DNA from: Gammaproteobacteria bacterium UBA7803
GTDB taxonomy: Bacteria; Pseudomonadota; Gammaproteobacteria; Pseudomonadales; Azotimanducaceae
DNA: 64,000 bases
Assembly (NCBI GenBank): GCA_002480525.1
Contig: DLCH01000057.1
Coordinates: 1 to 64,000 of the forward strand
Reading direction: 5' to 3'
Under the pieces are notes generated by a model that saw only the letters and a list, made by a program, of their open reading frames with translations, was not told the origin of the DNA and did no database searches. Below are positions 35,056-43,891 of the stretch, piece by piece. The number at the start of each line of letters is the position of its first letter. Within the stretch, counting starts at the first letter, position 1. A program made the translations under genes and the position numbers.

Positions 35056-35802
35056 ATGACGACGAACATCGAGCCCGGGCGCATCGCCCTGGTGACCGGA
35101 GCGGCCCGGGGGATCGGCGCCGCAGTGGCGCGGCGGCTGGCGGATGCCGGGGCGCGGCCGGTGCTGCTGGACATCGACCGGCAGGCGGGCACGGCGCTCG
35201 CCCGGGAGCTGGGCGCCGTCTTCGTCCATTGCGACGTGTCGCGCCGCGATGCCTGGCTCGCGGCCGTGGCGCAGTGCCGGGACGTGGTCGGCGTGCCGGA
35301 TTACGTGCACCTGAACGCCGGTGTCATGAGCATGCCGGCGGACGCACGGTTCCTGCCGCTGGAAGATCTGCCGGAGGCTCGCTACCGGCGCATCGTCGAC
35401 ATCAATCTCGGCGGCGTGGTGTTCGGCCTCCAGGCCCTGCTCGGGGAGATGCGCGGGCGGGACGGCGCGATCTGCGTCACCGCGTCCCTGGCGGGCCTGG
35501 TGCCGTTGCCGGTGGATCCGATGTATGCCGCGACCAAACATGCGCTGATCGGTCTGGTGCGCAGTGTCGCCGCGGCGGCGCCGGAGGGAGAGCGGCTGCG
35601 GCTCAACGCGATCTGCCCCGGCGGCGTCGACACCGCCATCGTGCCCGAGGCACTGCGGGCGGCCGGATTGCCGTTGATGCCGGCAGAGGTGCTGGCCGGG
35701 GACGTGCTGGACCTGCTGGCCCGGGGTGCCAACGGCGAGGTGCGGCTGCGCCAGAGCGCCGACCGTCCGCCGATCATCGTGCCGGTGCCGGAGTTCACGT
35801 GA
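35056..35802 (+). CDS. short-chain dehydrogenase/reductase (SDR) 4
   Basis: 248 residues with VTGAARGIGAAVARRL near residue 14, HLNAGVMS for the NNAG position, VTASLAGL (Ser) and YAATKHALIGL (Tyr-x3-Lys). Sequence differs clearly from the other SDRs in the window. The ATG has GGAGGGGAGACGG upstream. Its TGA overlaps the GTG of the ThuA-like gene, so both are translated together. Confidence 0.85.
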   Translation: MTTNIEPGRIALVTGAARGIGAAVARRLADAGARPVLLDIDRQAGTALARELGAVFVHCDVSRRDAWLAAVAQCRDVVGVPDYVHLNAGVMSMPADARFLPLEDLPEARYRRIVDINLGGVVFGLQALLGEMRGRDGAICVTASLAGLVPLPVDPMYAATKHALIGLVRSVAAAAPEGERLRLNAICPGGVDTAIVPEALRAAGLPLMPAEVLAGDVLDLLARGANGEVRLRQSADRPPIIVPVPEFT

Positions 35803-36587
35803 GCGGCGCCGATCACCGGGTGCTGGTGGTCACGGGCGGCCATCCCTACGAGGCAGAGCCGTTCTTCGCCATGTTCGACGCCTATCCGGCGCTGCGCTGG
35901 ACCCACGTGCCGCAGCCGGACGCTCAGAACCTGTTCGACGTGGAACGGGCATCCGCCTACGACGCGCTGGTGCTCTACGACATGCCCGGCATCCGCTTCC
36001 ATCAGGATGCCGGGCCGCAATTCATCGCGCCGGATCGGGATTATCGCCGGCGCTTCATGGCGCTGGTGGAAGCCGGTCACGGCTTCGTGTTCCTGCACCA
36101 TGCCATCGCCGGCTGGCCAGCCTGGCCGGAATACGGCGAGCTGATCGGCGGCCGGTTCCTGTATCTGCCGCAGACGGTGCGCGGCCGCGCCCGTCAGGAT
36201 TCCGGCTACCGGCACGACGTGAGCCACCGAGTGCGGGTCCTGGCGCAGCATCCGGTGACCGAGGGGTTGCCGGACACCTTCTCCATCACCGACGAGCTCT
36301 ATCTCTACGAGGTGTTCGAATCGGACGTAAACCCGCTGCTCGCGAGCGAGCACGACTTCGTGGCGGAAAATTTCTACTCCGCTGCCCGCGCCGTGCGCGA
36401 TCACCGGATGTTCGACAACGAGGGCTGGGCGCACCCGCCGGGCAGCGCCCTGATCGGCTGGACCCGGGAGGTGGGGCGCAGCCGCATCGTCTATCTGCAG
36501 TGCGGAGACGGGCCCGTCGCCTATGCCAATCCCCAGTTCCGGCAGTTGCTGGGCAATGCGATCCGCTGGGTTGCAGAGTCGCGCTGA
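35799..36587 (+). CDS. ThuA-like domain protein 2
   Basis: 262 residues from a GTG overlapping the SDR 4 stop (GTGA). ThuA fold markers: VLVVTGGHPYEAEPFFAMFDAYPALRW, YDALVLYDMPG, FVFLHHAIAGWPAWPEYGELIGGRF and RIVYLQCGDGPVAYANPQFRQLLGNAIRW. The HHAIAGWP segment with paired His is characteristic and may bind metal. Paralogue of the ThuA-like gene at 31478, likewise after an SDR. It ends 5 bp before the convergent P450. Confidence 0.8.
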   Translation: MSGADHRVLVVTGGHPYEAEPFFAMFDAYPALRWTHVPQPDAQNLFDVERASAYDALVLYDMPGIRFHQDAGPQFIAPDRDYRRRFMALVEAGHGFVFLHHAIAGWPAWPEYGELIGGRFLYLPQTVRGRARQDSGYRHDVSHRVRVLAQHPVTEGLPDTFSITDELYLYEVFESDVNPLLASEHDFVAENFYSAARAVRDHRMFDNEGWAHPPGSALIGWTREVGRSRIVYLQCGDGPVAYANPQFRQLLGNAIRWVAESR

Positions 36588-36592
36588 CAGGC

Positions 36593-37873
36593 TCAGGCCG
36601 GTGCGGACTGCCCCCGCGGCCGGACGGTGAAGCGCAGCGGCAGGGCCGACAGGCCGCGCAGCAGCACGTTGGGCGCGTAGGTCAGCTCCGCCTCGTCGCA
36701 GTCCAGCGCCAGATCGTCGAGACGTTCCAGCAGCACCCGGAACGCCACGTTCATCTCCTTGCGGGCCAGGCTCGCGCCGATGCACATGTGCACCCCGTGG
36801 CCGAACGCCAGGTGACTGCGGGCGTTGTCCCGGGTGACGTCGAGCCGATCGGGTTCCGGGAACACGGCTTCGTCCCGGTTCGCCGAGGAAAAGCGGATCT
36901 GAACCATGGTGCCGGCCGGCACGTCCACGTCGCCGAGCCGGGTGTCGGCAGTGGCGAGGCGCCACATGTTGGCCGTGGGCGAAGCCAGGCGCAGCACCTC
37001 CTCGGTGAAGTTCTCTACCCGGTCGGGGTCCTCCCGAAGCAGGGCGAGTTGATCCGGATGCCGGATCCACAGCAGCACCCCCTCGGCGATGCTGTGGGTC
37101 GTGGTCTCGTTGCCGGCCACCAGGAGCTGCTGCAGGATCGACAGCATTTCGGCGACCTCCAGCGGCCGCTCGTCGTCCAGGCGGGCGTGCACGATGTCCG
37201 AGATGATGTCGTCTTTCGGATCCGTGCGGCGTGCTTCCAGCTTGTCGGCGAAGTAGTGCTGGAACTCGACGATGAGCTTCACCGCCTCGAGTTCCTCGTC
37301 CGGGGTCGCCAGCCGGGAAAGCTGGGCGACGAAGGCGTCGGACCAGCGTTTGAACAGCTCGTAGTCGGACAGGGGCACGCCGAGCTGGTCGGCGATCACC
37401 GTCATCGGCACCCGCTCGGCGAAGTCGGCGACGAACTCGCAGCGGCCGGCGTCGGCCATGCCGTCGATCAGCTCGTGGCACAGTGCCTCGATGTAGGGCT
37501 CCAGGGTCGACACCCGGCGCGCGGTGAAGGCCTGATTGACCATGCCGCGGTAGCGTCGGTGCAGGGGCGGGTCCTGGGTGAGCATGGTGTCCACCGGCGG
37601 GTAGCCGGTCTTCTGGGCCTCCACGATCCGCGGATCCACCTCGCCTTCCGAGCGCATGGCCTGGCCGAAGCGGTTGGAGAATGTTCGATGGTCCTTCGCC
37701 ACGGTGCGCACCGTGGCGTAGTCGGAGACGAACACGATGCCGGTGTGTGGGCAGCGGTAAACCGGTGCCTCACGGCGCAGCCGCGCGTTGTAGGCGTGGG
37801 GGCAGGCCAGCACCTCGGGGCTCAGCGGGGTGGTGGCATCGAGGGGCTGGGTCAGAACGTCCTGGGTGCTCAT
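36593..37873 (-). CDS. cytochrome P450 2
   Basis: 426 residues. AGNETTTHSIAEG forms the oxygen-binding I-helix near residue 245, EEVLRLASPT holds the ExxR motif near 290 and HLAFGHGVHMCIGASLARKEM is the haem loop near 355. It is closer to P450 1 than expected for random bacterial P450s (same I-helix and haem spacing), so the two may be paralogues acting at different positions. It lies 23 bp after the CurA-like reductase on the same strand. No redox partner gene nearby. Confidence 0.9.
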   Translation of the reverse strand: MSTQDVLTQPLDATTPLSPEVLACPHAYNARLRREAPVYRCPHTGIVFVSDYATVRTVAKDHRTFSNRFGQAMRSEGEVDPRIVEAQKTGYPPVDTMLTQDPPLHRRYRGMVNQAFTARRVSTLEPYIEALCHELIDGMADAGRCEFVADFAERVPMTVIADQLGVPLSDYELFKRWSDAFVAQLSRLATPDEELEAVKLIVEFQHYFADKLEARRTDPKDDIISDIVHARLDDERPLEVAEMLSILQQLLVAGNETTTHSIAEGVLLWIRHPDQLALLREDPDRVENFTEEVLRLASPTANMWRLATADTRLGDVDVPAGTMVQIRFSSANRDEAVFPEPDRLDVTRDNARSHLAFGHGVHMCIGASLARKEMNVAFRVLLERLDDLALDCDEAELTYAPNVLLRGLSALPLRFTVRPRGQSAPA

Positions 37874-37896
37874 GGTTGTCTCCCCGTCGCGGTCGG

Positions 37897-38904
37897 TCAG
37901 TCGTTCCTGACCATGAGTTTGCCGGTGTTGAATCCTTCGAACAGGCGGATCAGCGCCCGCGGCAGCTCGGCGAAGCCATCCACCACGGTCGCCTGCTGGG
38001 TCAGGCGGCCGGCTTCGATCCAGGCCCGCATCTGCCGGGTCGCCTCGTCGAAGCGGGGCGCGTAGTCGAGGACGATGAAGCCCTCCATGCGGGCCCGGCG
38101 AAACACCAGGTTGAAGTAGTTCTTCGGGCCGGGCAGGGGGCCGGTGGCGTTGTAGCGAGAGATGCCGCCGCACACCACCACCCGGGCACTGGTGGCGATG
38201 CGCTCGAGGCAGAGGTCGAGAATGTCGCCGCCGACGTTGTCGAAGTAGATGTCGATCCCGTCGGGGCAATGGGTGTCGAGGGCCGCGCCGACGTCGTCGC
38301 TGCGGTAGTCGATGGCGGCATCGAAGCGGAGCTCGTCGGTGAGCCAGCGGCACTTTTCGGCGCTGCCGGCGATCCCGATGACCCGGCAGCCGTGGATCCG
38401 GGCGATCTGTCCGGCGATGCTGCCGGTGGCGCCGGCGGCGCCGCTCACCACCATGGTGTCGCCGAAGCGTGGGCGACCGAGCTCGAGCAGGCCGAAGTAG
38501 GCCGTCATGCCGGTGTTGCCGAGCACCCCCAGTGCCTGGGTAGGGTCGACGTCGGCCGGGAAACGGCGCAGCGGCGGCTGGCGGCCGTCCGACAGCGCGT
38601 AGTCCTGCATCCCCAGCGCGCCGGTCACCAGCGTGCCTTCGGCAATGCCGGGGTGGCGCGAGCGCACGACCTCGCCGACGGCGCCGGCCCGCATCACGTC
38701 GCCGATCTCGAGCGGCGCCACGTAGTCGGCGCGGTTCTCCATCTGCCCGCGCATGGACGGGTCCAGGGAGATGTAGCGGGTGCGGATCAGGACCTGGCCG
38801 TCGTCCGGCTCCGGTACCGGCGCCTCGTGGTACTGGAAGTCGCTCTCCTTGACCATGCCCTGCGGGCGCGCGGCCAGCAGAAACTGACGGTTGACCTCTG
38901 CCAT
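37897..38904 (-). CDS. NADPH-dependent medium-chain reductase (CurA/PTGR-like)
   Basis: 335 residues. Zinc-free MDR with RTRYISLDPSMRGQM near 45, MVVSGAAGATGSIAGQIARIHGCRVIGIAGS near 150 and DIYFDNVGGDILDLCLERI near 225, all typical of leukotriene B4 12-hydroxydehydrogenase / curcumin reductase relatives that saturate an enone double bond with NADPH. First gene of a minus-strand pair with P450 2. Divergent from the LLM operon, with a shared operator copy between. Confidence 0.87.
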   Translation of the reverse strand: MAEVNRQFLLAARPQGMVKESDFQYHEAPVPEPDDGQVLIRTRYISLDPSMRGQMENRADYVAPLEIGDVMRAGAVGEVVRSRHPGIAEGTLVTGALGMQDYALSDGRQPPLRRFPADVDPTQALGVLGNTGMTAYFGLLELGRPRFGDTMVVSGAAGATGSIAGQIARIHGCRVIGIAGSAEKCRWLTDELRFDAAIDYRSDDVGAALDTHCPDGIDIYFDNVGGDILDLCLERIATSARVVVCGGISRYNATGPLPGPKNYFNLVFRRARMEGFIVLDYAPRFDEATRQMRAWIEAGRLTQQATVVDGFAELPRALIRLFEGFNTGKLMVRND

Positions 38905-38938
38905 GGTTCCTCTGCTCCCCTCAGATGGATACGGCTAA

Positions 38939-38977
38939 AAAAACAATCTTGACTGACTATTTTAGCGTACCTATGCT
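38939..38977 (+). promoter_or_regulatory. promoter with shared-operator copy for the LLM operon
   Basis: The element (38939-38963; minus strand AAAATA-GTCAGTCA-AGATTGTTTT) lies in the divergent gap. On the plus strand a strong TTGACT (38949-38954) sits inside it and TATGCT (38972-38977) follows after 17 bp, so the operator covers the -35 of the LLM operon promoter. It could equally control the minus-strand reductase/P450 2 pair. Confidence 0.7.
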
Positions 38978-39039
38978 CCCGGAAAACACCGTCGACGGCA
39001 ATCGTTCGACGCCGTTCGCTTCAGGGAGGGGGGAGCAAC

Positions 39040-40005
39040 ATGGGCCGACCGTTCCGCTTTGCGGTGCAGTCGTTCAACGCCGACTCGGCGCTGGATTGGA
39101 CCGAACGCGCCCGGCGCGTGGAAGCGCTGGGCTATTCCGCCCTGCATCTCGCCGACCACCTCCTCGGCCCCGGGCCGGCCATCGAGAAGACCAACCACCC
39201 GGTGCAGAATCTGGCGGCGATTCCGGCGATGGCCCACGCGGCTGCCGTGACCTCCAGCCTCCAGGTCGGCTGCCGGGTGTTCTGCATCGACTATCACGAC
39301 CCGCTGGTGCTGATCAAAAGCGCCATGACCCTGGACATGCTCTCGGAAGGACGACTCGAGCTCGGTCTCGGCGCGGGCTGGCTGCAGGAGGAATATGCGG
39401 CCGCGGGCATGACCTTCGACCCACCGGCGGTGCGCATCGACCGGCTGGCCGACGTCATCGAGGGGCTGAAGGCGTTCCGGGGGACCGGGCTCGCCGACGT
39501 CGACAACGCCACGATCCGCTGGCACGGCTTCGAAGGACAGCCCAAACCGGTCGGCCGGGCGCCGCTCATGATCGGCGGCGGCAGCCCCCGCATCCTGCGC
39601 CTGGCGGGCCGGGAGGCGGACATCGTCAGCCTGAATTTCAACAATCGGGCCGGCGTCATCGGACCGGACGGGGTGCGCTCCTCGTCGGCGGACGAGACCC
39701 GGCGCAAGCTCGGCTGGGTCCGCGAGGGGGCCGGCGCCCGCTTCGACGACCTCGAGATCGAGATCGGCGCCTATTTCACGTTCGTGATGGACGACCCCAG
39801 CGGCCCGCTGGCCAACATGGCCCAGGCCTTCGGCTTCAGCGAGGACGAGATGCGCGAGCATCCCCACGCGCTGTTCGGCTCGGTGGACACGATCTGCGAG
39901 GAGCTCGAACGGCGCCGGGAGCAGTTCGGCATCTCCTACGTGACGGTGGGGGATGCGGCGATGGAGGCGTTCGCGCCGGTGGTCGCCCGGCTGTCCGGAC
40001 GCTGA
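39040..40005 (+). CDS. LLM-class flavin/F420-dependent oxidoreductase
   Basis: 321 residues in the bacterial luciferase-like TIM barrel: FAVQSFNADSALDWTERARRVEALGYSALHLADHL at the N-terminus, ESRLELGLGAGW-like GRLELGLGAGWLQEEY near 110 and PLMIGGGSPRILRLAGREADIVSLN near 175. It resembles the probable-F420 TIGR03621 group. Such enzymes hydroxylate, reduce or oxidise organic substrates with FMN or F420. Whether this organism makes F420 cannot be seen here. Strong GGGAGGGGGGAGC site. Its TGA shares one base with the ATG of the aminotransferase. Confidence 0.82.
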   Translation: MGRPFRFAVQSFNADSALDWTERARRVEALGYSALHLADHLLGPGPAIEKTNHPVQNLAAIPAMAHAAAVTSSLQVGCRVFCIDYHDPLVLIKSAMTLDMLSEGRLELGLGAGWLQEEYAAAGMTFDPPAVRIDRLADVIEGLKAFRGTGLADVDNATIRWHGFEGQPKPVGRAPLMIGGGSPRILRLAGREADIVSLNFNNRAGVIGPDGVRSSSADETRRKLGWVREGAGARFDDLEIEIGAYFTFVMDDPSGPLANMAQAFGFSEDEMREHPHALFGSVDTICEELERRREQFGISYVTVGDAAMEAFAPVVARLSGR

Positions 40006-41360
40006 TGCGGGCCGCCGAGGCCAGAGCGGAGCTCGCCCGCCGCACGCCGCGCTCCCGGTCCATCGCCGCCGAGCGCGCCGAGATCCTCAATTCCGGACTG
40101 GCCGCCAACCTGGAGATGCCGCACCCGATCTTCATCGATCGCGGCGAGGGGCCGTGGGTGTTCGATGCCGACGGCAACCGCTATCTCGACACGTCGGTGG
40201 GCTTCGGCCTGCACATCCTCGGCCACCGGCACCCGGAGATCGAGGCGGCCATCAAGGCGAGAACCGAGCTCGGCTGGATGTTCGGCATCCATACCGTCTC
40301 CCAGATGAAGCTGGCGACACTGCTCCACGAGGCGAGCCCCTGCGCCGAGCGGGTGGTGTTCTGCAACACCGGTTCCGAGGCCACCATGTACGCCATTCGC
40401 GCCGCCAGGGGATGGAGCGGTCGCGAGCGCATCGCGCTGTTCGACGGCTGCTATCACGGCGCCCACGATTACGGCATGTGGATCACCGACCCCGGCAGCC
40501 CGGTGGATGCGCCGGCCAAGCTGCCCATGGGACACGGCATTCCCGGGGCGCTCGACGATCTGGTGACCTGGCTGCCATACCGGCATCCGGCGGCGTTCGA
40601 CACGATCCGCCGCCAGGCGGGAGAGCTGGCGCTGGTGATGGTGGAAGGGGTGCAGAGCTCGAATCCCCAGCCGGAGACCGGCGAATTTCTGACGGAGCTG
40701 GCGGCCGTGTGCCGTGAAGCCGGCGTGCTGTTCGCCATCGACGAGGTGATCACCGGCTTCCGGCTCGCCTACGGCGGCGCCCAGGAACGATTCGGGGTGG
40801 TCCCGGACCTGGCCACCTACGGCAAGGTGCTCGGCGGCGGTCTGCCGGTGGGGGCGGTCACCGGCCGGGCGGACGTCATGAGCGTGTTCACCGGGCTCGG
40901 CGCCGAGCGGGGCATATTCTCCGGCGGCACGTTCTCCGGCAATCCCCTCACCATGGAAGCGGGTGCCGCCGCGGTCGACCACCTGCGGGCCCATCCGGAG
41001 ATCTACGCCCGTCTCGACGCTGCCGGCGACCGGCTCGCGGCGGCCGTCAACGGCTTCTGCGAGGATCGGCAGATCCCGGCCCGGATGAACCAGGTGGGCA
41101 GCATGTTCCACATGTTCTTCCAGCGCGAGCCGGTGAACAGCATGCGCGACGTCCGTCCGGACAACGCGGCGGCGGAGAAGGCGTTCTACCTGCACGCCCT
41201 GAATCGCGGTGTGCTGGTGCCGGGAACCCAGCGGGCGTTCCTGTCGGCCGCCCACGGTGACGCCGAGGTGGACCTGCTGATCGAGGTGTTTCAGGATTCT
41301 CTGGCAGACGTACAGGCCGAGGGGCTGTTCTCAGGTTCGGGCGAGGGAGGTGAGGCATGA
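40005..41360 (+). CDS. class III aminotransferase, glutamate-1-semialdehyde aminomutase-like
   Basis: 451 residues. PLP-enzyme motifs: FCNTGSEATMYAIRAARGWSGRERIALFDGCYHGAHD near 120, LFAIDEVITGFRLAYGG near 240 and LATYGKVLGGGLPVGAVTG near 265 with the Schiff-base Lys. The HemL-like family includes true aminomutases and amine transaminases in secondary metabolism; the catabolic context argues against haem synthesis. Overlaps LLM (TGATG) and the next VOC gene (ATGA). Confidence 0.85.
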   Translation: MRAAEARAELARRTPRSRSIAAERAEILNSGLAANLEMPHPIFIDRGEGPWVFDADGNRYLDTSVGFGLHILGHRHPEIEAAIKARTELGWMFGIHTVSQMKLATLLHEASPCAERVVFCNTGSEATMYAIRAARGWSGRERIALFDGCYHGAHDYGMWITDPGSPVDAPAKLPMGHGIPGALDDLVTWLPYRHPAAFDTIRRQAGELALVMVEGVQSSNPQPETGEFLTELAAVCREAGVLFAIDEVITGFRLAYGGAQERFGVVPDLATYGKVLGGGLPVGAVTGRADVMSVFTGLGAERGIFSGGTFSGNPLTMEAGAAAVDHLRAHPEIYARLDAAGDRLAAAVNGFCEDRQIPARMNQVGSMFHMFFQREPVNSMRDVRPDNAAAEKAFYLHALNRGVLVPGTQRAFLSAAHGDAEVDLLIEVFQDSLADVQAEGLFSGSGEGGEA

Positions 41361-41863
41361 GCCGATTGTTCGGACCCGTACGCCAGAACGGCTACCTGGT
41401 GGAGGACCTCGAGGAGGCGGCCCGGCACTGGGCCACGCATCTGGGCGTGGGGCCGTTCCATGTGCTCGAGCACGTGGCCATGGTGGAGCCGGTCTACCGG
41501 GGCGAGCCCTGCGGCGCGGACATCAGCATCGCTCTGGCGAATTCCGGCGATCTGCAGATCGAGCTCGTGGTCCAGCACAACGACGCTCCCTCGATCTATC
41601 GCGAGTGGCTCGACGAGGGGCGGCTGGGGCTGCATCACGTGGGATTCTTCGTCGACGACATCGAGGACGTGCTGAGCCGGCTCGCGCCGGTGCCCGAGCG
41701 CCTGCAGCACGGCCGGAACTTCTGTTACCTGGATACGACGGCGCATCCCGGTACCATCACGGAGCTGATCGCCCTGGACGACGGCATGCGTGGCCTGTTC
41801 GATATGATCCGCGATGCGGGCGCGAGCTGGGACGGCAGGGATCCGATCCGGCGCGTCGGCTGA
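41357..41863 (+). CDS. VOC-superfamily (glyoxalase-like) protein
   Basis: 168 residues. VOC fold with QNGYLVEDLEEAARHWATHLGVGPFHVLEH, LQIELVVQHNDAPSIYREW, GLHHVGFFVDDIEDV and a C-terminal TITELIAL strand; His and Glu residues at the strand ends can form the metal site. Related proteins include methylmalonyl-CoA epimerase-like and dioxygenase-like enzymes. ATG overlaps the aminotransferase stop. The acyl-CoA dehydrogenase follows 22 bp later. Confidence 0.8.
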   Translation: MSRLFGPVRQNGYLVEDLEEAARHWATHLGVGPFHVLEHVAMVEPVYRGEPCGADISIALANSGDLQIELVVQHNDAPSIYREWLDEGRLGLHHVGFFVDDIEDVLSRLAPVPERLQHGRNFCYLDTTAHPGTITELIALDDGMRGLFDMIRDAGASWDGRDPIRRVG

Positions 41864-41885
41864 TTTCGTACGATGGAGAAATTCG

Positions 41886-43088
41886 ATGGATTTCACGTTC
41901 AGTGACGCCGACGAGGCGTTCCGCCGGGAGGTGCGCGAATTCTTCGACGGGCATCTGACCCCGGAGATGCGCGACGCTGCGGCCAGGGTGACCACGGTGT
42001 TCGCGGACAAGGATCTGGCGATGCGCTGGCAGCAGATCCTCGCCGACCGGGGCTGGGCCGCGCCGGCCTGGCCGGAGGAATTCGGCGGTACCGGCTGGAG
42101 CGTCACTCAGAAGTACATCTTCGCCGAGGAGTCGGCGAAGGCGGGCGCGCCGGGGCTCATTCCTCTCGGCTTGAGAATGCTCGCGCCGGTGCTGTTCCGG
42201 TACGGCACGCCGGAGCAGCAGCAGTACTACCTGCCGCGGATCCTGTCCGGTGAGCACTACTGGTGCCAGGGCTACTCGGAGCCTGGATCGGGGTCGGACC
42301 TGTCGAGCCTGAAGACCCGGGCGGACCGCGACGGCGACGACTACATCGTCAACGGCACCAAGATCTGGACCACCCACGCGCACTTCGCGGATCACATTTT
42401 CTGCCTGGTGCGCACGGATTCGAGCGGCCGGCCCCAGGCCGGCATCACGTTTCTGCTGATTCCGATGAACGCGCCCGGAATCACGGTAGAGCCGATCGTC
42501 ACCCTGGCAGGGGATCACGAGGTGAACCAGGTGTTCTTCGACGATGTGCGGGTGCCTCAGGCGAACCGAGTCGGGCCGGAGAACGAGGGCTGGACCGTGG
42601 CCAAGTACCTGCTCGAGTTCGAGCGCGGCGGCGGCGGCTCGGCGCCCCGGCTGGAGGTGGCCCTGGGGGAGCTCAAGGCCATGGCCGCGCGTGAGCCGCA
42701 GGGGCAGGGCAGTCTGCTCGACGAACCGGCGTTCCGGCGTCGCCTGGCGGAGCTCGAGATCCGCCTGCAGGCGCTCGCATTCTCGGAGCTGGCGACACTG
42801 GCCCGGATGTCCCGGGGCGAGTCGCCGGGGGCCGGCTCTTCCCTGGCCAAGAACACCTCGGTCGCCATCGAGCAGGATCTGACGACCCTCAAGCTCGAAG
42901 CCATCGGCTACTACGGCCTGCCCCATGCCAATCTCATTTCCCTGAACGGCGCCAACGAAGCCTGGGTCGGGGCGGACCATGCCGAGACGGTGACCGCGCG
43001 ATATCTCAATGCCCGGGCGGCGTCGATTTTCGGCGGCTCTCAGGAAGTGCAGAAGAACATCATCGCCAAGGCGGTGCTGGGACTCTAG
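41886..43088 (+). CDS. acyl-CoA dehydrogenase
   Basis: 400 residues. FAD-dependent alpha,beta-desaturase of acyl-CoA. The N-terminal helical domain begins MDFTFSDADEAFRREVREFF; the signature GYSEPGSGSDLSSLKTRA is near residue 130 and the C-terminal end FGGSQEVQKNIIAKAVLGL is standard. The WPEEFGGTGWSVTQKYIF run places it in the ACAD group common in steroid, terpenoid and other ring-compound pathways. Translated from the ATG at 41886; the annotation upstream in frame overlaps the VOC gene. Confidence 0.87.
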   Translation: MDFTFSDADEAFRREVREFFDGHLTPEMRDAAARVTTVFADKDLAMRWQQILADRGWAAPAWPEEFGGTGWSVTQKYIFAEESAKAGAPGLIPLGLRMLAPVLFRYGTPEQQQYYLPRILSGEHYWCQGYSEPGSGSDLSSLKTRADRDGDDYIVNGTKIWTTHAHFADHIFCLVRTDSSGRPQAGITFLLIPMNAPGITVEPIVTLAGDHEVNQVFFDDVRVPQANRVGPENEGWTVAKYLLEFERGGGGSAPRLEVALGELKAMAAREPQGQGSLLDEPAFRRRLAELEIRLQALAFSELATLARMSRGESPGAGSSLAKNTSVAIEQDLTTLKLEAIGYYGLPHANLISLNGANEAWVGADHAETVTARYLNARAASIFGGSQEVQKNIIAKAVLGL

Positions 43089-43109
43089 CGACGCAGACGG
43101 GGAGGGGTA

Positions 43110-43886
43110 ATGCAACTCGAAGGCAGGGTCGCCGCCATCACCGGCGGAACCGCCGGCATCGGTCTCGGCATCGCGGAGGTGTTTCTCGATGCCGGCGCCA
43201 GGGTGGCGCTGATGGCCCGGAACGAAGCGCGGGGGAGGGAGGTCGCGTCCCGACTCGGCAGCGAGGATCGGGTGCTGTTCGTGGCCGGCGATGCCACGGT
43301 CCAGCGCGACGTGGAAGGTTTCGTCGATGCCGCCGCCGGCGGTCTCGGCGCCGTGGACATTCTGGTGAACAACGCCGGCGGTGCCAGCGACCTGCAGCCG
43401 CTGGTGCAGGTGACCGACGAGGAATGGGACCACGTGCTGAAGTGGAACCTGTACTCGACGTTCTGGGCCACCCGCCGGGCCCTGCCGGGCATGGTGGAGC
43501 GGGGCTGGGGCCGGGTGATCAACGTCTCCTCGGTGGAAGGCAAGCACGGCAAGCCGGTGTTCACCGCCTATACCGCCGCCAAGCACGCCATCAACGGCCT
43601 CACGAAGTCGGTGGCGCGGGAAGTAGGCGCCGCCGGCGTGACGGTGAACGCCATCTGCCCCGGGCTGGTGATCACCGACATCATCCGCCGCAACGGTCCC
43701 GCGACAGCGCAGGCGATGGGTATGACCTTCGATGAGATGGTCGACGCTTTCGCCAAGGACTCGGCGCTGGAACGTCCGGTAACGGTGGAGGAGGTCGCGG
43801 CGCTGGCGCTGCTGCTGGCTTCGGACGTCGGCGGCGGCATCACCGGCGCGCTGCTGAGCGTCGACGGCGGCACCGCCCAGTACTGA
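43110..43886 (+). CDS. short-chain dehydrogenase/reductase (SDR) 5
   Basis: 258 residues with ITGGTAGIGLGIAEVF near residue 10, VNNAGGASD, INVSSVEGKHGK (Ser) and YTAAKHAINGLTKSV (Tyr-x3-Lys). Close in style to 3-oxoacyl-ACP/3-hydroxybutyrate dehydrogenase-type SDRs. Last gene of the LLM - aminotransferase - VOC - ACAD - SDR operon; GGGGAGGGG before the ATG. A REP-like hairpin starts six bases after its stop codon. Confidence 0.87.
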   Translation: MQLEGRVAAITGGTAGIGLGIAEVFLDAGARVALMARNEARGREVASRLGSEDRVLFVAGDATVQRDVEGFVDAAAGGLGAVDILVNNAGGASDLQPLVQVTDEEWDHVLKWNLYSTFWATRRALPGMVERGWGRVINVSSVEGKHGKPVFTAYTAAKHAINGLTKSVAREVGAAGVTVNAICPGLVITDIIRRNGPATAQAMGMTFDEMVDAFAKDSALERPVTVEEVAALALLLASDVGGGITGALLSVDGGTAQY

Positions 43887-43891
43887 CCCGT

